Source of the DNA: Brevibacterium siliguriense
Lineage (GTDB): Bacteria; Actinomycetota; Actinomycetes; Actinomycetales; Brevibacteriaceae
Assembly (NCBI RefSeq): GCF_900105315.1
Contig: NZ_LT629766.1
Location: forward strand, 434,001 to 498,000
Direction of reading: 5' to 3'
Length of the DNA stretch: 64,000 bases
The notes under the pieces were generated by a model, which was not told the DNA's origin, searched no databases, and saw nothing but the letters and a program-made list of their open reading frames with translations. Of this stretch, positions 17,846 through 26,753 are shown in pieces (the stretch's first letter is position 1; each line of letters opens with the position of its first letter). Both the position numbers and the translations under genes were made by a program.

Positions 17846-19189
17846 ATGAGCACCAACCCCCGGCGTCGTCTGGCAACGGCGGTCACTGCCGCCGCAGCAT
17901 TGGCGTTGACCGTCGGCACGGCCGCGGGACTCCCGGCCGCCTCGGCGTCCCACGCCTCCACGGTCGCAGCAGCCCAGTCCGCCATCCCCTTCACCGGGCA
18001 GGCCACTGATCCCGGACAGAGCGGCGGTCAGTCATCGGGTCTCGGACAGGGCAATGACGGTCAGGGCAGCGGCGGATCCACCGGCATCGCTCCGGGCAAC
18101 GGCACCTCGCCCGGCGGGAACTCGCAGTCGCCGAACACCGGTCAGGGCTCCAACGGCTCCAGCCAGCAGGAGGCGTCCCCGGCCAGCGCTGAGGAATCCA
18201 CAGGAGTCGTCCTCATCGACACCGAGCTCGGCTATGAGAACGCCGAGGCGGCCGGCACCGGCATCGTTCTGAGCAATGACGGTCTGGTGCTGACGAACAA
18301 CCACGTCATCGCCGATTCGACGAAGATCTCCGTCACCGTAGCCACCACCGGCAAGACGTACGAGGCATCTGTCGTCGGCTCCGATTCGACGGAGGACGTC
18401 GCCGTGCTCCAGCTCAAGGACGCCTCGGACCTGCAGCCGGCCACGGTCGATGACGACTCGGTCACGGTCGGTGACGACGTCACCGCCGTCGGCAATTCCG
18501 AGGGACAGGGACAGCTGCAGGCCGCCGACGGCACGGTCACCGACCTCGGCGCTTCGGTCACCACCGCCGCTCAGGGCTCTGAGGACTCGGAGACGCTGAA
18601 CAATATGATCAAGGTCCAAGCCGATATCGTCTCCGGCGATTCGGGTGGGGCCCTGCTCGATGACGAAGGCGAAGTCGTGGGCATGAACACGGCCGCCTCC
18701 TCCGGTGCCCCCGTCGTCACCGGCTACGCCATCCCCATCGAGTCCGCGCTGACGACCGCCGAATCGATCATCGACGGACAGCAGACGAGCACGAACACAC
18801 TCGGCTATCCGGCGTTCCTCGGCATCGGCGTCCAGCAGGATTCGCAATCGGACCAGTCAGGTCAGGGCAGCCAGTCGATCCAGCCGGGAGACGGCGGCTC
18901 GAATGGCCAGTCAGGCCAGCCGGGCCAAGCCAGCCAGTCGGGCTCAGCGTCGCAGACCGCAGGTGCGGTCGTCGCCGGGGTCTATGAGGACACCCCCGCC
19001 GCCGAGGCGGGACTGAGTGCCGGCGACGCGATCACGCAGATCGGTTCCACTCAGATCACCGACGGCACGGCTCTCTCCTCCGCCATCGCCGAACACAAGC
19101 CCGGTGACACCGTGTCGCTGAGTTGGACGGACTCCGCCGGTCAGACCCACACCGCCGAGGTGACTCTGGCCGAAGGCCCCGCAGCCTGA
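17846..19189 (+). CDS. Secreted/exported HtrA-like trypsin-type serine protease with PDZ domain
   Basis: A 447-residue extracytoplasmic serine protease. A Sec signal peptide spans about residues 1-35 (RRR start, Ala-rich core, ASA cleavage region). A Gly/Ser/Gln-rich spacer follows (about 50-115), then the trypsin-like domain with catalytic His in LTNNHVIA, Asp in DSTEDVAVL and Ser in SGDSGGALL. A second Gln/Ser/Gly-rich linker (about 330-370) leads to a C-terminal PDZ domain (GVYEDTPAAEAGLSAGDAI). Unlike many actinobacterial HtrA proteins it has no N-terminal membrane anchor segment beyond the signal. Likely envelope quality control or extracellular proteolysis. Monocistronic. Confidence 0.87.
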   Translation: MSTNPRRRLATAVTAAAALALTVGTAAGLPAASASHASTVAAAQSAIPFTGQATDPGQSGGQSSGLGQGNDGQGSGGSTGIAPGNGTSPGGNSQSPNTGQGSNGSSQQEASPASAEESTGVVLIDTELGYENAEAAGTGIVLSNDGLVLTNNHVIADSTKISVTVATTGKTYEASVVGSDSTEDVAVLQLKDASDLQPATVDDDSVTVGDDVTAVGNSEGQGQLQAADGTVTDLGASVTTAAQGSEDSETLNNMIKVQADIVSGDSGGALLDDEGEVVGMNTAASSGAPVVTGYAIPIESALTTAESIIDGQQTSTNTLGYPAFLGIGVQQDSQSDQSGQGSQSIQPGDGGSNGQSGQPGQASQSGSASQTAGAVVAGVYEDTPAAEAGLSAGDAITQIGSTQITDGTALSSAIAEHKPGDTVSLSWTDSAGQTHTAEVTLAEGPAA

Positions 19190-19234
19190 GCCGGAGATTG
19201 CCCAACCACCCCGGCCGAGACGTAAGATCGGGCC

Positions 19235-20005
19235 ATGCCCGGATACGAAGACTCCTCGCCCGCGGAGTGGTCGCCCCGCCCCCGGCAGGGCCGGGAGCGC
19301 CTCGACTGGTCGACGATCCTGCGCAATATCGCCCTCGCCCTCGCCGTGCTGGCCGGATTGTGGGCGGTCTTCAACGTCCGCCTGCCCTCGGTCGACGTGT
19401 TGCAGGACGATATCGCGGCCGCCGGCTTCTGGGGCTTCGCCGTCTTCGTCCTCATCTATATGGGCGTCGCCGCCACCCCGATCCCCGTGACGATCATGGC
19501 CACGGCCGGAGGCCTCATCTTCGGACTGCCGTTCGGCACCCTCCTGTCGATGGTCGGAGTCGTCGGGGGCTGCTGGATCGGATACTGGATCGCTCGGGCG
19601 CTCGGCCGGGACACAGTCCTGAGGCTGCTCGGATCCCACGCCGAGACGATCGAATCCAAGCTCACCGGCGGCGGCTTCTACGCGGTGTGCGCCCTGCGCC
19701 TCATGCCCGGGTTCCCTTACTGGCCGGTCAACTACGGCAGCGGGGCACTGGGAATCGACAACCGCACATTTCTCAGCGCCACAGTCATCTCGTCCCTGCC
19801 GGGCCAGCTCTCACTCGTGGCCGTCGGTGCCTTCATCGGAGAACCGAATGTCATCAACGGCATCGCCGTAAGCATCTCCTGGACCCTGGTCATCGCTCTG
19901 ACGATCATCACGATGCGCCGCTGGAAGCGTACGCGCGATGCGGAGAACTCGAAGAACGCGACGACGGGTATCCCCGGCGACGAAGACCACCATCGCACGC
20001 AGTGA
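19235..20005 (+). CDS. VTT-domain (TVP38/TMEM64, DedA-like) membrane protein
   Basis: A 256-residue integral membrane protein with about five or six hydrophobic segments. The VTT/SNARE-associated signature is the re-entrant region around AATPIPVTIMATAGGLIFG and the second-half motif ALRLMPGFPYWPVNYGSGALG. Relatives have been linked to lipid scrambling and membrane homeostasis; a specific role here is unknown. The N-terminus is Arg/Pro-rich and cytoplasmic. It ends 10 nt from the convergent paaG. Confidence 0.83.
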   Translation: MPGYEDSSPAEWSPRPRQGRERLDWSTILRNIALALAVLAGLWAVFNVRLPSVDVLQDDIAAAGFWGFAVFVLIYMGVAATPIPVTIMATAGGLIFGLPFGTLLSMVGVVGGCWIGYWIARALGRDTVLRLLGSHAETIESKLTGGGFYAVCALRLMPGFPYWPVNYGSGALGIDNRTFLSATVISSLPGQLSLVAVGAFIGEPNVINGIAVSISWTLVIALTIITMRRWKRTRDAENSKNATTGIPGDEDHHRTQ

Positions 20006-20014
20006 ACCGGCGAC

Positions 20015-20791
20015 TCAGCCGAAATTCGGTTTGCGGCGCTCCTGGAACGCCTGGAACCCTTCGGCATAGTCCGGGGTCTGACGGGCCGATTCTTGCAAGG
20101 CTGCCTCTTGGGCGAGCACCTCGGCGAGGTTCGGCCGTTCGTCGGCGAGCTTCTGCACGAAGCCCTTCTCCATCGCGAAGGCCTCGGCCGGTCCGCCGAC
20201 GATCTTCTCCAGCTTCGATTCGACGAATTCGGACAGTTCCGCGGCTGGGACCGCACGGGAGGCGATCCCGGTGGCGGCTGCCTCGGCGCCGGTGAGGAAA
20301 TCTCCGGTGACGATGAGGTCCATCGTCCGGTGGTAGCCGACCCGGTCGAGGAACACGTGGTGGGCGCCGGAATCGAGCATCGCACCGATCGCGGCGAACG
20401 GGGACCCGAACTTCGCATCATCGGCGGCGAAGATCATGTCCGCGGCCGCTGCCACTCCGTACCCGAGCCCGAGGGCCGCACCTTGGACCTGCGCGATCAC
20501 CGGGATCGGCAGCGCCCGGATCGCCTGGAACACGGGGGCGAAGATCTCGGCGAGGAACGCATGCGCGTCATCGGTCTCGACGTCGACGTTCGCGATATCG
20601 CGACCGGAGCAGAAGACCTTGCCCTCCCCGCGGATGAGGAGCACGCGCACGTTGGGCACCGCCTCGGCGACCTTGGCCACGGCGGCGGCGATATCGCGGA
20701 GATTGTCCGCGTCGAGGGCGTTGCGGGACTCGGGTCCGTCGAGGATGATCTCGGCGATCGGGCCGCGGTTCTTCAGCTGGATTTCGGTCAT
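20015..20791 (-). CDS. paaG: PaaG: 1,2-epoxyphenylacetyl-CoA isomerase (crotonase family)
   Basis: A 258-residue crotonase-fold enzyme, expected to convert ring-1,2-epoxyphenylacetyl-CoA to oxepin-CoA. The oxyanion-hole region is FCSGRD and the helix GAALGLGYGVAAAADM. It lacks the first catalytic Glu of hydratases but keeps an Asp in GAMLDSGAHH, the pattern of PaaG isomerases. That separates it from the paaF product next door. It is the last gene of the leftward paa operon, 34 nt after paaH. ATG 20791 has AAAGGAG 6 nt upstream; the longer open frame to 20917 runs into paaH. Confidence 0.82.
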   Translation of the reverse strand: MTEIQLKNRGPIAEIILDGPESRNALDADNLRDIAAAVAKVAEAVPNVRVLLIRGEGKVFCSGRDIANVDVETDDAHAFLAEIFAPVFQAIRALPIPVIAQVQGAALGLGYGVAAAADMIFAADDAKFGSPFAAIGAMLDSGAHHVFLDRVGYHRTMDLIVTGDFLTGAEAAATGIASRAVPAAELSEFVESKLEKIVGGPAEAFAMEKGFVQKLADERPNLAEVLAQEAALQESARQTPDYAEGFQAFQERRKPNFG

Positions 20792-20825
20792 GGATGCTCC
20801 TTTGCGTGTCCGTGCAGCGGCGGGG

Positions 20826-21695
20826 TCACCAGGTGTAGAAACCCTGCCCGGTCTTGCGGCCGAGTTCACCGGCAGCGACCTTGTCCTTGAGTATCTGCGG
20901 AGGTGTGAAACGCTCACCGATCTCGGCCGCGAGATGTTCGGCGATGCCGAGACGCACGTCGAGACCGACGATGTCCGTCGTCTTCAACGGCCCCGCCGGA
21001 TGCCGGTAGCCCAGGGTCATGGCACGGTCGATGTCCGAGGCTGAGGCGACGCCGTCCTCGACCATCCGCATCGCCTCCAAGGCGAGAGCCACGCCGAGGC
21101 GGGAGGACGCGAATCCGGGCGAATCCTTCACCGTGATCGCCGTCTTCCCCAGTCCCGTCACCCATCCCCTGGCGACGTCGACGAGCTTCGGATCGGTGTG
21201 GGTGCCGACGACGACCTCGACGAGTTCGGACACGGGCACCGGGTTGAAGAAGTGCAGGCCGATGAGCGCCTGCGGCCGCGGCAGGGCTGCGGCGAGTTCG
21301 TCGATCGACAGCGCCGAGGTGTTCGTGCCGATGCTCGCAGCCGGAGCGTGCTTCGCGATGTTCGCAAGCACTTCCTGCTTGAGTTCGACGATCTCGGGCA
21401 CGGCTTCGACGACGAGGAGAGCCTCGTCGAGCAGGGTCGGGTCGCGGTCGACGACGACCGTTCCGGGCACCTCGATGCCTTTGGACTGCGACTTACTCGT
21501 CGAGGCGTCGATGCGTTCCCGGGCTGCGGCCACTGTGTCGTCGGTGTTCTCGATGACGATGACGCGGGCACCGGCGGTGGCGAAGGCATGCGCGATTCCG
21601 GCGCCCATCCGTCCGCCGCCATAGACGCCGACGACGTCGGGGACGCGGGCGGTGGTGGGGGCCGCCTCGGCCGGGGTGTCAGTGGTGTCGCTCAT
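20826..21695 (-). CDS. paaH: PaaH: 3-hydroxyadipyl-CoA dehydrogenase
   Basis: A 289-residue NAD-dependent 3-hydroxyacyl-CoA dehydrogenase. The Rossmann motif VGVYGGGRMGAGIA (about 21-34) is followed by the catalytic His region IGLHFFNPVP and the C-terminal domain SPGFASSRLG through GYRHPAGPLKTTDIVGLD. It oxidises 3-hydroxyadipyl-CoA to 3-oxoadipyl-CoA in phenylacetate degradation. Its start overlaps the paaF stop as ATGA. Confidence 0.9.
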   Translation of the reverse strand: MSDTTDTPAEAAPTTARVPDVVGVYGGGRMGAGIAHAFATAGARVIVIENTDDTVAAARERIDASTSKSQSKGIEVPGTVVVDRDPTLLDEALLVVEAVPEIVELKQEVLANIAKHAPAASIGTNTSALSIDELAAALPRPQALIGLHFFNPVPVSELVEVVVGTHTDPKLVDVARGWVTGLGKTAITVKDSPGFASSRLGVALALEAMRMVEDGVASASDIDRAMTLGYRHPAGPLKTTDIVGLDVRLGIAEHLAAEIGERFTPPQILKDKVAAGELGRKTGQGFYTW

Positions 21696-22579
21696 GCGTT
21701 GTTGCCTTCTTCTCGGGTGTGCGAATCGCGCTGCTGGTTGATCGCTTCGGTGGTCACAGCTTCGGCGCGTGCGCGCTCGGCCGCTTCCTGCTCGGCTGCC
21801 TTCTTCGCCTTCTTGGCCTCGCGTTTGGACAGGAACGCGTCCATACGGGAGAACTTCTCCTCGGTTTCGAACAGCACGGCCTGGGCCACATTGTCGATGA
21901 GCGGATGCGCTTCACGCGGCGCGTGGAACGCCGATTTGCTCAGCCGCACGGCCAGGGGTGCGAAGCTCGCAATCCGGTCGGCCAGCGCCTGACCGGCTAG
22001 TTCGAGGTCCTCGGGATCGACGACGTCGTTGAGTAGACCGATGGCCTTGGCTTCATCGGCCTGCAGGGTGCGCCCGGCCAGGAGGATCTCCTTGGCACGG
22101 GGTTCGCCGACGAGTTCGCGCAGGCGCCACGCGGCTCCGGCGGCGGCGAGGATGCCCAGACCGGTCTCCGGGTTGCCGATCTTCGTCGACGGTGTGCCGA
22201 TACGGAAATCCGCGGCGAAGGCGAGCTCGGCACCGCCGCCCAGGGCATATCCCTCGACGAGCGCGATGACGGGCATCGGCAGCTCCTGGATGCGGGAGAA
22301 GATCTTCGAGTTGATCCCGGCCAGGGCATCATCGCGGCGACGATTGCGCAGCTGCGAGATATCGGCACCCGCAGCGAAGACTCCGGAGCTGCCGGTGAGG
22401 ATCGCGACCTTCGGTTCGGTCTCGAGTTCGGCGCACACGGCGTGGAGGGCATCGACCATCGACTGGTCGATGGCGTTGCGGACCTCGGGCCGGTTGAGCC
22501 GGATGATCGTGCGGTCGGAATGGCGTTCGATGTGCAGCGGGGAGGCGGAATCGTTCACGCCGGTGCTGCCGGCGCTCAC
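21692..22579 (-). CDS. paaF: PaaF: 2,3-dehydroadipyl-CoA hydratase
   Basis: A 295-residue crotonase-fold hydratase. Both catalytic glutamates are visible, in GGGAELAFAAD and GNPETGLGI, and the oxyanion loop is AAGADISQL. It hydrates 2,3-dehydroadipyl-CoA. The C-terminus carries an extra Lys/Ala/Glu-rich tail (KREAKKAKKAAEQEAAERARAEA) that looks like a basic coiled coil and is not needed in the core family. GTG 22579 overlaps the paaJ stop as GTGA. GTG 22558 would be seven codons shorter. Confidence 0.85.
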   Translation of the reverse strand: MSAGSTGVNDSASPLHIERHSDRTIIRLNRPEVRNAIDQSMVDALHAVCAELETEPKVAILTGSSGVFAAGADISQLRNRRRDDALAGINSKIFSRIQELPMPVIALVEGYALGGGAELAFAADFRIGTPSTKIGNPETGLGILAAAGAAWRLRELVGEPRAKEILLAGRTLQADEAKAIGLLNDVVDPEDLELAGQALADRIASFAPLAVRLSKSAFHAPREAHPLIDNVAQAVLFETEEKFSRMDAFLSKREAKKAKKAAEQEAAERARAEAVTTEAINQQRDSHTREEGNNA

Positions 22580-23739
22580 ACGCGCTCCAGCAGCAGCGCC
22601 GAACCCTGGCCGACGCCCACGCACATGGTCGCCAGTCCCTTCTTCGCCCCGGCCTGCTCCAGGCGGTTGAGCAGGGTCAGAGTGATGCGGGTGCCCGAGC
22701 AGCCCAGCGGGTGGCCGAGCGCGATGGCTCCGCCGAAGCCGTTGACGGTCTCCGGGTCGAGTCCGAGGTCGCCCATGCACGCCAGCGACTGGGAGGCGAA
22801 GGCCTCATTGAGTTCGACGGCCTCGAGTTCGCCGACGCCCCAGCCGGTGCGTTCGAGCACCTTGCGGGTCGCGGGGACAGGTCCGATGCCCATGATCTCC
22901 GGGGACACACCGGCATTGGCACCGGCGACGACCCGGGCGCGCGGGCTGAGCCCGTGCTTGTTCGCATAGTCCTCGGACACGAGCACGACGACGGCGGCAC
23001 CGTCGTTGAGCGATGAGGAGTTTCCGGCGGTGATGAGTCCTCCGGGTCCATGGATGGGGCGCAGCTTGCCGAGCTTCTCCAGCGTCGAATCGCGTGGGCC
23101 CTCATCGGCGGTGACATCGCCGATGGGCAGGATCTCCGGGTCGAAGCTGCCGGCCTTCTGCGCGGCCAGGGCCTTCTGATGCGACTGATAAGCGAACTCG
23201 TCGAGCGCTTCGCGCGTCAGCTTCCACTTCTCGGCGACTCGTTCGGCAGTCTGCGGCATGGACAGGGTCGTGTCCTCACCGAAGGCGGGGTTCGTGAACC
23301 GCCAGCCGATCGAGGTGTCCCAGGTCCGACCCGGCTTCGACCAGGCGCGCGAGGGCTTCTCACTCACCCAGGGGGCACGGGTCATCGATTCGACCCCGCC
23401 GGCCACGACCACATCGGCGTCTCCAGCGGCAATCATCGCGCGTGCCGTCGTGATCGCGGTCATCCCCGAGGCGCACAGACGGTTGACGGTGAACCCGGGC
23501 ACAGATTCGGGCAGACCCGCCAGGAGCACGGCCATACGAGCGATGTTGCGGTTGTCCTCACCTGCCTGGTTCGCCGATCCGAGGATGACTTCGTCGATGT
23601 CCGCGGCATCGATGCCGGAGCGTTCGACGACGGTCTTGAGCGTGGTGGCCACGAGGTCGTCGGGCCGCTGATCGGCCAGAGCACCTCCGTAGCGGCCGAT
23701 GGGCGTACGCAGTCCGTCGAGAATGAATGCTTCGGTCAT
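22576..23739 (-). CDS. paaJ: PaaJ: 3-oxoadipyl-CoA / 3-oxo-5,6-dehydrosuberyl-CoA thiolase
   Basis: A 387-residue thiolase. The nucleophilic Cys lies in NRLCASGMTAI (near residue 88). The GHPLGCSGTR motif near the C-terminus holds the second Cys and His, and GNSSSLNDGAA is conserved. It performs the two thiolytic steps that release acetyl-CoA and succinyl-CoA from the opened ring. It sits in the paa operon between paaE and paaF, 27 nt after paaE. Confidence 0.9.
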   Translation of the reverse strand: MTEAFILDGLRTPIGRYGGALADQRPDDLVATTLKTVVERSGIDAADIDEVILGSANQAGEDNRNIARMAVLLAGLPESVPGFTVNRLCASGMTAITTARAMIAAGDADVVVAGGVESMTRAPWVSEKPSRAWSKPGRTWDTSIGWRFTNPAFGEDTTLSMPQTAERVAEKWKLTREALDEFAYQSHQKALAAQKAGSFDPEILPIGDVTADEGPRDSTLEKLGKLRPIHGPGGLITAGNSSSLNDGAAVVVLVSEDYANKHGLSPRARVVAGANAGVSPEIMGIGPVPATRKVLERTGWGVGELEAVELNEAFASQSLACMGDLGLDPETVNGFGGAIALGHPLGCSGTRITLTLLNRLEQAGAKKGLATMCVGVGQGSALLLERV

Positions 23740-23766
23740 GGGTCTCCTCGGTGAAGTGAAGTGGGT

Positions 23767-24885
23767 TCAGGAGTCGAAGTCGACGACGACTTCGTCGCTG
23801 ACTGGGAACGTCTGGCAGGTGAGGACGAAGTTCGCCTCGACCTCGGCGTCCTCGAGAGCGTAGTTGCGGACCATGTTGACCTCGCCGCCGCAGATCTTCG
23901 CACGGCAGGTGCCGCAGACGCCGCCCTTGCAGGCGAACGGCAGGTCGGACCGGGATTCCTGTGCGGAATCGAGGATGGTCTTGCCCTGCGACATCGCCGA
24001 GGTGGAGCGTTTGCCGTCGAGGATGACGGTGACGTCGCTGGTGGCGCCTTCGACGACCTTGTCCGCGTGGACGACTTCCGGCGGCGGTTCGTCGACGTAG
24101 AAGAGCTCGAAGTGGATCCGCTCCTTCGGCACGTCGAATTCGGCGAGCACCTTGCGGGCGTCTTCGAGCATGCCGAAGGGTCCGCACAGCCACACATGGT
24201 CCATGCTGCCGATCGGGACGATCGCCGAGAACAGGTCCCGCAGCTTCTCCTCGTCGAGGCGGCCGGAGAAGAGCTCGACATCGCGGGGTTCGCGGGAGAG
24301 CACGTGAACGAGGTCGAGCTGTTGGTTGCGGGCGTCCTTGAGGTCGGCGAGCTCCTCGGCGAACATCACGGTGTTCGTGTGCCGGTTGCCGTAGAGCAGT
24401 GTCACCGATGCCTCGGAGTTCGACAGCACGGTCGACGCGATGGAGAGCATCGGGGTGATGCCCGAACCTGCGGCGATGCAGAGGTGCTTGCCACCGGCGG
24501 AGGCATCGGCGCGGAAGCTTCCCGAGGGCGGCTGCACCTCGATGACGTCGCCGACTCGGACCTCGCCCACCAACCACAGGGAGAAGAGCCCTTCGGGGAC
24601 TTCGCGCACGCCGATGCGCGGAGCGGTTCCGGCCGGGGCGCAGATCGAATAGGTTCGGCGGTGCTCCTGGCCGTCGATGATGCGACGCAGGGTCAGGGAC
24701 TGCCCGGCCGCGAAGTCGAAGAGTTCGGAGTATTCAGCAGGCACGTCGAAGGTCACAGCTGCCGAGTCCTCGGTGAGGTGATCGACGGTGTTCACGGTCA
24801 GCGGATAGAAAGCCGACCGGGAGCGTCCGTCGGCGGGCTCAGTGGAGGGGGCCGCCTCGGCGGTCTGATCGATCAGATCGGTCAT
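23767..24885 (-). CDS. paaE: PaaE: phenylacetyl-CoA epoxidase reductase
   Basis: A 372-residue reductase feeding electrons to the PaaAC epoxidase. The N-terminal FAD/NADPH domain shows RRTYSICAPAGT, AAGSGITPML and WLCGPFGMLEDA. The C-terminal plant-type ferredoxin has cysteines in ACKGGVCGTCRAKIC and a final one in LTCQTFP. Its ATG overlaps the paaD stop by one base (TGATG). It has the same domain order as the betaine reductase at 2671-4185 but no acidic linker. Confidence 0.93.
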   Translation of the reverse strand: MTDLIDQTAEAAPSTEPADGRSRSAFYPLTVNTVDHLTEDSAAVTFDVPAEYSELFDFAAGQSLTLRRIIDGQEHRRTYSICAPAGTAPRIGVREVPEGLFSLWLVGEVRVGDVIEVQPPSGSFRADASAGGKHLCIAAGSGITPMLSIASTVLSNSEASVTLLYGNRHTNTVMFAEELADLKDARNQQLDLVHVLSREPRDVELFSGRLDEEKLRDLFSAIVPIGSMDHVWLCGPFGMLEDARKVLAEFDVPKERIHFELFYVDEPPPEVVHADKVVEGATSDVTVILDGKRSTSAMSQGKTILDSAQESRSDLPFACKGGVCGTCRAKICGGEVNMVRNYALEDAEVEANFVLTCQTFPVSDEVVVDFDS

Positions 24886-25421
24886 CAGATCTCCTTCACA
24901 TGGTCGAACGGTTCGAGGCAGACGTTGCACTGGTACATGGCCTTGCATGCGGTCGCGCCGAACTCGGAGGACAGCCTGACATCGTCGGATCCGCACAGCA
25001 CGCAGGTCACGGCGCGGCGGGTGGGCATGAGGGTCAGCGCCACCGGGCCGGCGTTGCGGGGTGCGGCTCCGGGCGGGGAGATTCCGGCGTCTTTGAGTGC
25101 TTTCTTCCCGCGTTCGGTGATCCAGTCGCTCGTCCACGCGGGCGTCAGGGACACGCGCACCTCGGCGTCGGGGAATCCGTCTTCGAGGAGTTCACGCTGC
25201 AGGTCATCACGCATCGTCGCCATCGCCGGACAACCCGAATAGGTGGGGGTGATGGTGGTGACGACGTGGCCGTCTTCGATCGTGACGTCACGCAGCACGC
25301 CGAGGTCGAGGAGGGTGAGCATCGGCATCTCGGGGTCGGTCACTCGTTCCGCGGCGGCCCAGGCACGGTCGATCGCCTCGGCGGCGCTGTTGGTCGGATA
25401 GGTCTCGAGCATGGCGGTCAC
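24885..25421 (-). CDS. paaD: PaaD: phenylacetyl-CoA epoxidase maturation protein
   Basis: A 178-residue MIP18/SufT-family protein needed for a functional epoxidase, probably by metal or Fe-S assembly. The DUF59 core DPEMPMLTLLDLGVLRDV and TYSGCPAM is followed by a zinc-ribbon-like C-terminus with CVLCGSDD and CNVCLEPFDH. I chose GTG 25421 because GGAGGG precedes it and it overlaps the paaC stop as GTGA. ATG 25412 is three codons shorter. Confidence 0.88.
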   Translation of the reverse strand: MTAMLETYPTNSAAEAIDRAWAAAERVTDPEMPMLTLLDLGVLRDVTIEDGHVVTTITPTYSGCPAMATMRDDLQRELLEDGFPDAEVRVSLTPAWTSDWITERGKKALKDAGISPPGAAPRNAGPVALTLMPTRRAVTCVLCGSDDVRLSSEFGATACKAMYQCNVCLEPFDHVKEI

Positions 25422-26398
25422 CACTGCCCCTCCGGATGCTCCCGGGCGACGACCTGCATCTCGGCGAGCAGCTTCGACAGGGCCTCGGTGTGGAGTCCGT
25501 CGCGGCCCTTGCCGCCGTGGACGCCGACTCCGGCCAGACCGCCGCGTTCGGGGCGGTCGATTCCGGCTGCGGCGAACACCTGGTCGAGGATCACGGATGC
25601 TTCGTCGGCGATCGTCGCGGGGTCGACGCCGATTCCGGCCTCGGCCACGGAGGCTTCGACCGAGTGGGTCTCGAAGAGCTCGGTCCACAGCGGCCACAGG
25701 CCGTTCAGCGCAGTGACCAGGCGGGACTTCGACTCCTCGGTGCCGCGGGCGAGGGTCACAACCCAGCGTCCGGCGAAGTCGCGATGGTAGGACATCTCCT
25801 TGACGCCCTTGGCTGCGATGGCCGCGAGCACGGTGTCGCGGCTGTCTACCAGGCGTTCGAAGATCGACAGACGCCAGGTGGAGTAGATGAGGATCTTCGC
25901 CACCGCCTCGGCGAAGTCGCCGTTGGGCACCTCGGCGAGGCGGACATTGCGGAAGCCCAGGTCGTTGCGGAAGTACGCGAGCCTGTCCTCATCGGGCACC
26001 GGGGAGCCCGCCGGCAGCTCGGGCACGAGCTCCGGATCGGCTGCGGCGGCGCGGGCGAGCAGGAGACGCGCCTGACCGAGGAGGTCGAGGGCGATGTTCG
26101 CCAGCGCGATGTCCTCTTCGAGGTCAGGGGCGTTCGAGCACCATTCGGAGATCCGCTGGCTGAAGACGAGCGCGTCGTCGCCGAGCATCAGGCAGTACGC
26201 GCCGAGGTCGGCAGCGTCGACTCCGTCAGGCACGGTCGTGTCGACGCCGGCCAGGGGGTCTTCGAAGTCGGTGCCGAAGGCCCAGTTCGCGTCGTTGACG
26301 AGCAGACCCGAGTAGGCGTTGTCGTGCGTATCGTGATCGACGTTCGTGCCGGCCTCGTCGTGCTCGACATGGATGGTGGGTTCGTTGTTCGCAGTCAT
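25418..26398 (-). CDS. paaC: PaaC: phenylacetyl-CoA epoxidase structural subunit
   Basis: A 326-residue ferritin-like helical protein that holds the catalytic PaaA subunit. The segment DDALVFSQRISEWCSNAPDLEEDIALANIALDLLGQ is carried as separate conserved blocks, with EMSYHRDFAGRWVV further on. The first 30 residues are Asp/His/Glu-rich and variable. It lies 13 nt after paaB. The open frame extends upstream to 26533, but that part belongs to paaB. Confidence 0.9.
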   Translation of the reverse strand: MTANNEPTIHVEHDEAGTNVDHDTHDNAYSGLLVNDANWAFGTDFEDPLAGVDTTVPDGVDAADLGAYCLMLGDDALVFSQRISEWCSNAPDLEEDIALANIALDLLGQARLLLARAAAADPELVPELPAGSPVPDEDRLAYFRNDLGFRNVRLAEVPNGDFAEAVAKILIYSTWRLSIFERLVDSRDTVLAAIAAKGVKEMSYHRDFAGRWVVTLARGTEESKSRLVTALNGLWPLWTELFETHSVEASVAEAGIGVDPATIADEASVILDQVFAAAGIDRPERGGLAGVGVHGGKGRDGLHTEALSKLLAEMQVVAREHPEGQW

Positions 26399-26411
26399 TT
26401 CTCGCCCCTTC

Positions 26412-26753
26412 TCACATATGGGGGACATCGGCGGGGATGTCGTAGAAGGTGGGGTGGCGGTAGACCTTGTCGCCGCTGGGGGCGAACATCGGGTCCTTCT
26501 CGTCCGGGCTCGAGGCCGTGATGTCGGCGGCACGGACGACCCAGATGCTCACACCTTCGTTGCGCCGGGTGTAGACGTCGCGGGCGTGGTGGACGGCCAT
26601 CTGATCATCGGCGGCGTGCAGAGAACCGACATGGACGTGGTTCAGTCCGCGCTTGCCGCGCACGAAGACCTCGTAGAGCGGCCATTCGCCGCGGGTCGAG
26701 CCTTCTGCGGAATTGTCCTTCGCCGAGGTGGGGCCGGGTTTGGTCTCGGTCAT
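26412..26753 (-). CDS. paaB: PaaB: phenylacetyl-CoA epoxidase small subunit
   Basis: A 113-residue PaaB-family protein. The core [20 protein letters not shown], then [20 protein letters not shown] and SIWVVRA, is characteristic. PaaB bridges PaaAC heterodimers in the epoxidase complex. The start ATG 26753 overlaps the paaA stop as ATGA. The first 20 residues are a variable polar tail. Confidence 0.93.
   Translation of the reverse strand: MTETKPGPTSAKDNSAEGSTRGEWPLYEVFVRGKRGLNHVHVGSLHAADDQMAVHHARDVYTRRNEGVSIWVVRAADITASSPDEKDPMFAPSGDKVYRHPTFYDIPADVPHM

Noticed and set aside
23767..25137. 456-codon frame giving PaaE an 84-residue N-terminal extension
   Set aside because: The extension lies within paaD in another frame. 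The TGATG overlap at 24883-24887 marks the true start.
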